Shown here: positions 1-5,443 of the stretch, piece after piece | How the letters are laid out: the number at the start of each line of letters is the position of its first letter | How positions within the stretch are numbered: the stretch's first letter is position 1 | Assembly (NCBI GenBank): GCA_964396115.1 | Contig: CAYNDL010000021.1 | Coordinates: forward strand, 1 to 15,636 | From: CAYNDL01 sp964396115 | GTDB taxonomy: Bacteria > Patescibacteriota > Andersenbacteria > UBA10190 > CAIZMI01 | Reading direction: 5' to 3' | DNA length: 15,636 bases | Program-made: the position numbers and the translations under genes | Notes under the pieces: model-generated | What the model saw: only the letters and a program-made list of their open reading frames with translations | What the model was told of the DNA's origin: nothing | Databases searched by the model: none

Positions 1-765
1 GGCACACTGGCACATCTGCTCCAGCATTGCTTGCATTAAGCTACGCCCACCAGAACAAACGGTACAAACCGCACCAAGTGCACCATATAGCAATAGGAGA
101 TAACACGCCCGGACTACGTCCCTAAAGTCGCTAGTATCCCAAACAGCGCACAGGTTTCCCACTCGGATCACAGGATGCTGCTGTCCTCTTTCGATTTTAA
201 TTATTTGCGATGCCATCTCCGGTACAAAGAATGGACCAACCTGCCCCGGACCTAAATGAGGAAAAGAGCGAGTTCTAATTACCATTGCTTTGTACGCGGG
301 AGTGCTTTCAATCAACTCCTCAATTACTTTCTTGCTCTTTGCATAAGGAGAAACAGGACGAAGTTCGGCAACCGGCAATTCTGTTAAAGGTTGTCCCCCG
401 TTGACTCCGTATTCGTCACTGGAGCCAACAATCAATGTCACAGGAGGTTTTTCAAGGCCAGCAGCGGCGGACAAAACATTTTTTGTTCCCTCTACGTTTA
501 CATCGATTACTGCCTGGGGATCAGCAAACGACTTCCCAACAGAACTCACAGCCGCCAAATGGACAATGTGTGTAGGTAAGACATGGCGAATCAAGCTTGC
601 AGTTTCTTGAACCTTAGTAATGTTTAATGGCCTCACGGGGATTCCTAATTCCCTTGCTTTCGCGGGATCAAGTGCCGTTCCAATTACTTCAACATTTTTG
701 GCTATTAGGTATGGTGCTAAGTGATGAGCTACAAATCCCTCTGCACCAGTGATAAGTATTCGCAT
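1..765 (-). CDS. NAD-dependent sugar epimerase/dehydratase (extended SDR family), 3' end cut by window edge
   Basis: Translating the minus strand from the ATG at 763-765 gives 255 uninterrupted codons running off the left edge. The N-terminus MRILITGAEGFVA is a Rossmann NAD(P)-binding loop (GxxGxxA, residues 7-13). A GSSDEYG stretch (about 114-120) and YAKSK (Y141, K145) supply the Ser/Tyr/Lys triad of extended short-chain dehydrogenases. The later segment VWDTSDFRDVVRAC resembles the GDP-mannose 4,6-dehydratase/RMD subgroup, so a role in making nucleotide sugars for surface polysaccharide is likely; the exact substrate cannot be read. Full-length relatives have roughly 310-340 residues, so the C-terminal substrate-binding part is missing only because of the window boundary. 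It diverges from truB. No Shine-Dalgarno site precedes the ATG, but a TATGAT hexamer lies nine bases upstream. Confidence 0.85.
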   Translation of the reverse strand, partial: MRILITGAEGFVAHHLAPYLIAKNVEVIGTALDPAKARELGIPVRPLNITKVQETASLIRHVLPTHIVHLAAVSSVGKSFADPQAVIDVNVEGTKNVLSAAAGLEKPPVTLIVGSSDEYGVNGGQPLTELPVAELRPVSPYAKSKKVIEELIESTPAYKAMVIRTRSFPHLGPGQVGPFFVPEMASQIIKIERGQQHPVIRVGNLCAVWDTSDFRDVVRACYLLLLYGALGAVCTVCSGGRSLMQAMLEQMCQCA

Positions 766-774
766 AACAAGTTA

Positions 775-780
775 ATCATA
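775..780 (-). promoter_or_regulatory. Putative -10 element of the epimerase gene
   Basis: Reading the minus strand, TATGAT (5 of 6 matches to TATAAT) ends nine bases before the epimerase ATG. No good -35 is visible 16-18 bases upstream. Transcription would start within a few bases of the start codon, so the mRNA would be nearly leaderless. Inferred from sequence only. Confidence 0.4.
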
Positions 781-794
781 GTTGATAAGAGCTT

Positions 795-810
795 AAGGAG
801 AAACCTCCTT
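795..810. repeat. Short perfect inverted repeat between the divergent epimerase and truB genes
   Basis: AAGGAG and CTCCTT form a 6-base stem around the loop AAAC. On both strands it is followed by only a short T stretch. It could be an operator or a small hairpin, and the AGGAG it contains is too far from either start codon to act as a ribosome binding site. Low information content; chance is possible. Confidence 0.25.
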
Positions 811-820
811 TTCACATCGC

Positions 821-849
821 TTGCCCCACGTTCGGAAGTCATATTTAAT
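821..849 (+). promoter_or_regulatory. Putative truB promoter (TTGCCC-N17-TTTAAT)
   Basis: TTGCCC (821-826) and TTTAAT (844-849) each match 4 of 6 consensus positions and are separated by the ideal 17 bases. The hexamer ends seven bases before the ATG at 857, so transcription would begin at about that ATG. This supports 857 as a leaderless start over the in-frame ATG at 848. Confidence 0.4.
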
Positions 850-856
850 GCAGACA

Positions 857-1519
857 ATGAAAGACGGATTACTACTAATCAATAAACCTGCTGGCATGAC
901 CTCTCATGATGTTGTCTACCAGGTCCGGAAGTTGATTAATGAGAGAAAAATCGGACATGCGGGCACACTGGATCCAATGGCAACAGGACTACTCCTGCTT
1001 GCTGTGGGAAAAGCTACAAAAAAAATCAGCAGATTGGTTGGGTTAAACAAGTCGTACTCGGCCACGATTACTCTCGGCAGCACCAGCGATACCGATGACG
1101 CTGAAGGAAATATTTCACCAATTAATAATCATGTTCCTGGCGACAAGGACATCCGGGATGCCTGCAAGAGATTCATTGGTGAAATTGAACAGGTCCCACC
1201 CGTTTTCTCTGCTATCAAAATCAATGGCGTCCGGGCATACAAGAAAGCAAGGCGTGGAGAGACCGTCGAACTCAAACCAAGAAAGGTAAACATATATTCT
1301 ATAGATATTTTGAGCTACAGGTACCCTGAGCTTTATATTGTGACGAATGTTAGTTCAGGCACCTACATAAGAGCACTCGCTCGTGATATTGGTGAGAGTT
1401 TGGGCACTGGCGCCTTCTTATCAAAGTTAACGCGAGAACGTATTGGTGATTACCAGCTAAAGGACGCCACACGTCTCGAGGACTTAAAAGAAAATACTGT
1501 GCAATTATTACCCCTATAG
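857..1519 (+). CDS. truB: tRNA pseudouridine(55) synthase TruB, short form
   Basis: TruB converts U55 in the T-loop of tRNAs to pseudouridine. The start MKDGLLLINKPAGMTSHDV is the typical family N-terminus, and GTLDPMATG carries the catalytic aspartate (D39 from this start). SGTYIRALARDIGE is the later conserved TruB motif. The protein has 220 residues against about 300 in E. coli, and it ends shortly after the LTRERIG segment. It therefore contains the catalytic domain but lacks most or all of the C-terminal PUA-like RNA-binding domain. Two other starts are possible: ATG 848, preceded by GGAAG at 834-838 with good spacing, and TTG 821. I prefer 857 for its fit to the family N-terminus and the promoter-like hexamers placed for a leaderless mRNA. 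rpsT follows on the same strand. Confidence 0.95.
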   Translation: MKDGLLLINKPAGMTSHDVVYQVRKLINERKIGHAGTLDPMATGLLLLAVGKATKKISRLVGLNKSYSATITLGSTSDTDDAEGNISPINNHVPGDKDIRDACKRFIGEIEQVPPVFSAIKINGVRAYKKARRGETVELKPRKVNIYSIDILSYRYPELYIVTNVSSGTYIRALARDIGESLGTGAFLSKLTRERIGDYQLKDATRLEDLKENTVQLLPL

Positions 1520-1521
1520 CC

Positions 1522-1550
1522 TTGACTTATTTTATGGCTGCCGATAAAGT
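1522..1550 (+). promoter_or_regulatory. Putative rpsT promoter (TTGACT-N17-TAAAGT)
   Basis: TTGACT (1522-1527, 5 of 6 matches to TTGACA) and TAAAGT (1545-1550, 4 of 6) are separated by exactly 17 bases, directly after the truB stop codon. The hexamer ends eight bases before the rpsT ATG, so the predicted mRNA has essentially no 5' leader. There is no Shine-Dalgarno sequence before the ATG, which agrees with this. Confidence 0.55.
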
Positions 1551-1558
1551 GCTTCATT

Positions 1559-1822
1559 ATGCCAAACAAAGATTCGGCAAGAAAATATATGCGCGTAAGC
1601 ACAAAGAAGAAGGCGAAAAACGACGAGTGGCGTTCGGATCTTTCTAATCTAGAGAGGAAGTTCCAAAAAGCCATCAAGGCCAACAACAAGGAAGAGGCTA
1701 AAAATATCGTAAGAGAACTACAAAAGACATTAGACCGTGCTGCCCGCCGAAATGTGATTCACAAGAACGCCGCTTCCCGAAACAAATCGCGCTTTTCTTC
1801 TGCCTTAGCTAAGGTCAAATAA
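1559..1822 (+). CDS. rpsT: 30S ribosomal protein S20
   Basis: This small basic protein of 87 residues matches the S20 family in length and pattern. It begins MPNKDSARKYMRVSTKKKAK, has a central helical segment with KKFQKAIK-like and KEEAK motifs (about 37-50), and ends with the family hallmark NVIHKNAASRNKSR (about 65-78). S20 binds 16S rRNA early in small-subunit assembly. It lies 39 bases after truB but has its own promoter-like hexamers, and it ends at a strong intrinsic terminator shared in position with the convergent holA gene. The start is well fixed by homology, with no Shine-Dalgarno site. Confidence 0.95.
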   Translation: MPNKDSARKYMRVSTKKKAKNDEWRSDLSNLERKFQKAIKANNKEEAKNIVRELQKTLDRAARRNVIHKNAASRNKSRFSSALAKVK

Positions 1823-1840
1823 GCTTTACATCAATGATTA

Positions 1841-1864
1841 ATGGGCACGTCGGTGCCCATTTTC
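1841..1864 (+). terminator. Intrinsic terminator after rpsT
   Basis: A perfect 8-base stem, ATGGGCAC (1841-1848) and GTGCCCAT (1853-1860), encloses the loop GTCG and is followed by TTTT. It lies 18 bases after the rpsT stop and abuts the holA stop codon on the other strand. It may also slow minus-strand transcripts, but the minus side has only a weak T-run. Confidence 0.85.
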
Positions 1865-2801
1865 AGTTTCCTGCCTGGAGAGCTAATAAGTCTAAAACGT
1901 CGTCTGCTTCAACACGACCATTGTTAAGCGAGTACAGTGAAACAACCATCTGGTCGAACGTGTAACGCATTTTTGCTGTAGTCACTTTAGTTGCCTGCCT
2001 TTGCAGTGCTTCGACCACAAAATCACGCACACCCACCTGCGCACCGAGTAGAGGAGGTGAGATAGGAAGACGCTTTTCCTGCATATCTTTAATTGCCAAT
2101 AAAGTTCGCACTTCCCGCAATGCAAGTGAGAGAATCGGACGAGAATCCTCGCCTTTTTTTCTATTCTCAACCAAGTTTTTTATCACTGTTCGGCGATCGC
2201 CGGTAACCAACGCCCTAACAATTGTGAAAACATTAATATCAGACGATGAAGGGGTAAGAGTTCTCACATCTTCACTTGTGATCTCGGTGCTCCCTTTGTA
2301 TAAGAGCAGCTTCTCTAATTCATTCGACAAACTCCACAAGTCTGCCCCACAGTATTGGACCAAAAGAGAGATAGCTTCCTGACTAATCTTTCCTCCTTTA
2401 TTACGAACATTTTCACTAACCCAGGCGCGCAGTTCCCCTTCAGTGGGGAAACCAAAGATTTCCCATTTATCAGCATTCTTCTTTAGAAAACTCCAGACTT
2501 TCAGGCGAACCTCCGGTTTTCCTTTCTCCCAAAAGAGCATTTCAACATCTTTCGGAGCAGAAGAAATAATTTCAACAAAACTATCCGCGCGCTTCCCTGT
2601 AAATGCAGTAACTCCCTCCACCGCAACGGCAGAAGCTCCGCCGAACATGGTTTGTCCGCGGAGCGCAACTGCCAATTTTTCTTCAGTTAAATTTTCGTCC
2701 CTCAGGACATGGAGGTTATATAACTTTGCTGCTTCGTCACGCGCTTTAGAATAGGCCGCGTGCGACCGAAATGTGTCCTCCCCAGTAAAGACACGAATCA
2801 T
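1863..2801 (-). CDS. holA: DNA polymerase III delta subunit (clamp-loader component)
   Basis: The 312-residue protein has the layout of HolA, which opens the sliding clamp in the clamp-loader complex. It begins MIRVFTGEDTF, continues through the weakly conserved AAA-like fold, and carries the family segment GADLWSLSNELEKLLLY (about 162-178). The NVFTIVRALVTGD stretch and the helical C-terminal collar domain follow. The length fits the 310-345 usual in the family. The delta subunit normally lacks a functional Walker A motif, and none is seen here. It is the last gene of the mutM-DUF3048-holA operon: its ATG lies three bases after the stop of the upstream gene, suggesting translational coupling. 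It converges on rpsT. Confidence 0.88.
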   Translation of the reverse strand: MIRVFTGEDTFRSHAAYSKARDEAAKLYNLHVLRDENLTEEKLAVALRGQTMFGGASAVAVEGVTAFTGKRADSFVEIISSAPKDVEMLFWEKGKPEVRLKVWSFLKKNADKWEIFGFPTEGELRAWVSENVRNKGGKISQEAISLLVQYCGADLWSLSNELEKLLLYKGSTEITSEDVRTLTPSSSDINVFTIVRALVTGDRRTVIKNLVENRKKGEDSRPILSLALREVRTLLAIKDMQEKRLPISPPLLGAQVGVRDFVVEALQRQATKVTTAKMRYTFDQMVVSLYSLNNGRVEADDVLDLLALQAGN

Positions 2802-2804
2802 TAC

Positions 2805-4043
2805 TTAACCGCCGAGGTTTGTTGGCGTGTTACCTGTATTCAGTTCAGCTGGAGTCGCCGTTCCTGCCGTCCATCGGACTGGAGTATCCTGGTCAACGAT
2901 ACTTATCCAAAGCTGGCCTCTGACGAGAGGTATTTCCTTGCCGCTTGCATCCTTAAAGTGCAACGGGTCCTCTTTTTTAATCACACTCTTTTCCCAGGTG
3001 CCGGTTACAACCTGACCATTCTGATAAATTTCAGCTTTGCCGGACCCTTCTACATCAACATCATTGTAACCACCAGGACCGTTAGCCAATCTCTGGCTCG
3101 TATAAACAACAGCTAACACTTTGGGTTGTACCGAACGATTATCCAGTGAATCCACATGTTTTACACCACCCCAATAACGCTGGTAGGTATTGCTTTGTTT
3201 ATCGTAGACGTAGCGAGTACGCATTGACCCGGGCCACCCGATATCTAACGTGCCGCCTTCACCGCGAGCGTTCAATTCTGCATCGTTCACGTGAGAATAT
3301 GGCTGGGCGACCGTTTTCATCCGATAGCCAGCTTTTTGAGCCGCATCCCATACACGTTGATAGGAAGTAAACCCATTATAAGGAGCAGGCAGGTTTGAAT
3401 GACGGTAAAAAGCCTGGTTACCAGTCCCCAAAGCATTGATTGAGTCGTAGACATGGCTTTCGTTCTTCACCATATTCAGTGCCCAATAAGAACCGCCCCA
3501 ATGAGTGATAATGGCGTCCATACCCTTGGCCAAAAACAAATAATCGTGGCGGGCACTACGAACAGATCCGATTTCTCGCGGAGATTCACATTGAAAAACA
3601 GCCATCAGACGAGTGACATTGCTCGTCAAAGCTGGCATTTCCACAACAGCATCAGCAAGAGAAAAACCCGAATCAGGTCTGTTTATTGGATCAGACCCGA
3701 TCATCACAGCGATCGGACGCCGTTTAGCATTTTCACAAGCAAGCCCCGAAAGACCACTCTCGCTTGCCGGAGTAGGCGTGCTGTTGTTAATAAACGGAAG
3801 GCCAGACCGGTTGTCGTTGTTCCTGATTGGCCTGTCTCCAGCTGATGGCAACTTACCAATGCTTCGTTTGACGCTTTCCGGTGCACCTGGAGCACCTAAC
3901 ACATACCAAGCGATCGCCCCGATTATTAATACAGCGGCAGCGATTCCAAAAACCACAACCCTAATTTTATTTTCATTTACTCCCCCACCCAAGTCACCAT
4001 TCGGGCCTTCTTTAAGTGGGTTTGGACGTATATCCATCGCCAT
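2805..4043 (-). CDS. DUF3048 domain membrane-anchored protein (YerB-like)
   Basis: This protein of 412 residues has one membrane helix near the N-terminus (about 28-50), preceded by a short charged tail. The bulk therefore probably sits outside the membrane. After a Pro/Ser/Asn-rich linker (about 51-105) comes a DUF3048 domain. It begins at RRPIAVMIGSDP (108-119), includes SGFSLADAVVE (about 125-135), the highly conserved VRSAR (161-165) and HWGG (181-184), and is followed by the C-terminal domain with the HFKD and GQLWISI region. The biochemical function of the family is not established; YerB of Bacillus is the usual reference. It lies between mutM and holA, 21 bases from mutM and 3 bases from holA, so it is probably co-transcribed with DNA repair and replication genes. 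ATG 4037 is an alternative start; neither has a clear Shine-Dalgarno site. Confidence 0.85.
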   Translation of the reverse strand: MAMDIRPNPLKEGPNGDLGGGVNENKIRVVVFGIAAAVLIIGAIAWYVLGAPGAPESVKRSIGKLPSAGDRPIRNNDNRSGLPFINNSTPTPASESGLSGLACENAKRRPIAVMIGSDPINRPDSGFSLADAVVEMPALTSNVTRLMAVFQCESPREIGSVRSARHDYLFLAKGMDAIITHWGGSYWALNMVKNESHVYDSINALGTGNQAFYRHSNLPAPYNGFTSYQRVWDAAQKAGYRMKTVAQPYSHVNDAELNARGEGGTLDIGWPGSMRTRYVYDKQSNTYQRYWGGVKHVDSLDNRSVQPKVLAVVYTSQRLANGPGGYNDVDVEGSGKAEIYQNGQVVTGTWEKSVIKKEDPLHFKDASGKEIPLVRGQLWISIVDQDTPVRWTAGTATPAELNTGNTPTNLGG

Positions 4044-4064
4044 AATTACATGATCAATTAAAAA

Positions 4065-4964
4065 TTATTTTCGCCCCTTTTCCCTTTTTGCGGGAACGGT
4101 TTGGCAGTTCGGACAATAATGAGTCCCTCGGCCACCTACCACCATTCTAGCAATTGTCTTGCCGCAACGAAAGCAGGGTTCTCCAGTGCGCTGATAAACC
4201 CTGCGCAATTTACCGTAGCCGCCCTTACGACCACCAAGGTCACGGTAGTCATCGATAGAAGTTCCGCGAGCCAGCACTCCTCGCTTCAGGACCTCACGTA
4301 TGCTTTTTGCTAAAACTTCATACTGTGCGTCGGTTAATTTATCAGCAAACGTATTAGGGTGGATCATGGATGTCCACAATATTTCGTCCGCGTAAATATT
4401 TCCTATTCCTGCCAACACTTTCTGATCTAATAATAGCTGTTTCACTACCTTCTTCCTTTTTTCAAAAAGTTTCTTCAATACCATTCCGGTCCACCTTGTT
4501 TTCAAAGCATCTGGACCGAGAGATGATAGTTCACCACTAGATTCCAGGTCGGCACCGTGGACTACTTTCAACGTGCCAAATTTCCGAACATCAGAAAAAT
4601 CCAACCTGCTACCACCATTTAATTTGATACTGCAACGTATAAACTGATTGCGGGGATCAGAAAAATATTTTTTAGATTGACTAGTCTCCTTTTTCTCATC
4701 CCGATAAAGAAGGTGTCCGGTCATCCTCATGTGCCATAAAATGGCCACACTCGGCTTATTCCCTTTGCCGAGGATGCCAATAACATACTTACCCTTCCGT
4801 TTGAACTCGATAAACGTTAGGCCGGTCAAAAATTTGTTTAGATCTTCAATTTTCAGTGGCCGAATCAGCTTTGGGGTGTCAGTCGTTATCCCAGAAACTT
4901 TTTTTCCCTTCACCAACTTGTTAAGGTCACTGGTTATTGTTGTAACTTCCGGAAGTTCAGGCAT
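4065..4964 (-). CDS. mutM: Formamidopyrimidine-DNA glycosylase (Fpg/MutM)
   Basis: Fpg removes oxidised purines such as 8-oxoguanine and nicks the abasic site. The N-terminal MPELPEV supplies the catalytic proline P2 and E3. RKGKY holds the conserved lysine (about K59), HMRMTGHLL (about 78-86) the lesion-recognition loop, and RKFG and GIGNIYADE the helix-two-turn-helix region. A C-terminal zinc finger has C264, C267, C284 and C287 around the GGRGTHYC segment. At 299 residues it is slightly longer than E. coli Fpg (269), with an insertion near residues 88-105 (a KKETSQSKKY stretch). AAGGA lies 11 bases before the ATG as a weak ribosome binding site. It is the first gene of the mutM-DUF3048-holA operon. 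Confidence 0.95.
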   Translation of the reverse strand: MPELPEVTTITSDLNKLVKGKKVSGITTDTPKLIRPLKIEDLNKFLTGLTFIEFKRKGKYVIGILGKGNKPSVAILWHMRMTGHLLYRDEKKETSQSKKYFSDPRNQFIRCSIKLNGGSRLDFSDVRKFGTLKVVHGADLESSGELSSLGPDALKTRWTGMVLKKLFEKRKKVVKQLLLDQKVLAGIGNIYADEILWTSMIHPNTFADKLTDAQYEVLAKSIREVLKRGVLARGTSIDDYRDLGGRKGGYGKLRRVYQRTGEPCFRCGKTIARMVVGGRGTHYCPNCQTVPAKREKGRK

Positions 4965-4986
4965 AAAAATAAAGTCCTTTATTTAC

Positions 4987-5013
4987 TGACGCTTGTAAAG
5001 AGGCTTTACGTCA
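4987..5013. repeat. Bulged inverted repeat between divergent mutM and the orphan gene
   Basis: GTAAAG (4995-5000) and CTTTAC (5004-5009) form a perfect 6-base stem around AGG. Outside it, TGAC (4987-4990) and GTCA (5010-5013) can also pair, leaving four unpaired bases (GCTT) on one side. The site lies about 25 bases upstream of the mutM ATG and 70 bases before the 5084 start. It could be an operator for either gene; no regulator is identified. Confidence 0.35.
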
Positions 5014-5083
5014 CTTGCAAAAAAGAGAGCTTGCTAATAGTTTATTAGTTGGCGTTTTTGTTCCCATTGAAAAGGAGTTCGGA

Positions 5084-5407
5084 ATGAGTGTTTCAAACAA
5101 CAGGATCCGGAAACCGAAAATGCTCGTATGCCTCGACCGCGGAATTGCACTGCTCGATGGCTTGAAGTCAGGGTCCAACTCCCAACCCATTGAATCAATC
5201 ATTCGAAGCTTCAAAGTGTTCAGAAACAATCCCCGGCGAGAGGTCCAAGACCACATTCGCCTGCTCCTGGCAATCGAGGAGGAGTGCAGGAAACTCGACG
5301 AATCCTGTCCGGGAAGCGTTGCGCTCCTGGTTACTCGTTGGCTACTTCAGACCACAATGTTCCCCGGTCACACCGCAGCCACGACCAGCTTTGTTCTTGA
5401 CCCGTGA
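5084..5407 (+). CDS. Hypothetical protein of 107 residues, solitary gene
   Basis: I do not recognise this protein. The open frame continues upstream to 5015, but the ATG at 5084 is chosen because AAAGGAG (5071-5077) lies six bases before it. The product begins MSVSNNRIRKPKMLVCLDRG and is basic at the start. A charged, probably helical middle (about residues 35-75, with an HIRLLLAIEEECRKLDE stretch) follows, and the C-terminus is hydrophobic (SVALLVTRWLLQTTMF). There is no signal peptide and no motif I can name. It is the only plus-strand gene between two minus-strand operons and is bounded by its own terminator. G+C is 54% over 5101-5340 (hand count) against 42% in a comparable polA sample. 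Composition, isolation and start signals all support a real and possibly acquired gene. Confidence 0.6.
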   Translation: MSVSNNRIRKPKMLVCLDRGIALLDGLKSGSNSQPIESIIRSFKVFRNNPRREVQDHIRLLLAIEEECRKLDESCPGSVALLVTRWLLQTTMFPGHTAATTSFVLDP

Positions 5408-5415
5408 GTACCGTG

Positions 5416-5443
5416 CCCCAGGAAACTGGGGTTTTATATTTTT
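5416..5443 (+). terminator. Intrinsic terminator after the 107-aa orphan gene
   Basis: CCCCAG (5416-5421) and CTGGGG (5426-5431) form a perfect 6-base stem with a GAAA tetraloop, followed by TTTTATATTTTT. It starts nine bases after the orphan's stop, and its T-tract overlaps the last bases of polA on the opposite strand. On the minus strand no T-run follows the stem, so it serves the plus strand. Confidence 0.88.

Noticed and set aside
391..610. Two plus-strand frames of 62 and 69 residues at the left end
   Set aside because: They are shadows of the epimerase gene, whose minus-strand frame runs uninterrupted from 765 to the edge with SDR motifs.
5011..5256. Minus-strand open frame of 81 residues opposite the orphan gene
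   Set aside because: It overlaps the mutM-orphan intergenic dyad and lacks a ribosome binding site, while the plus-strand frame has AAAGGAG with good spacing and a terminator right after its stop.
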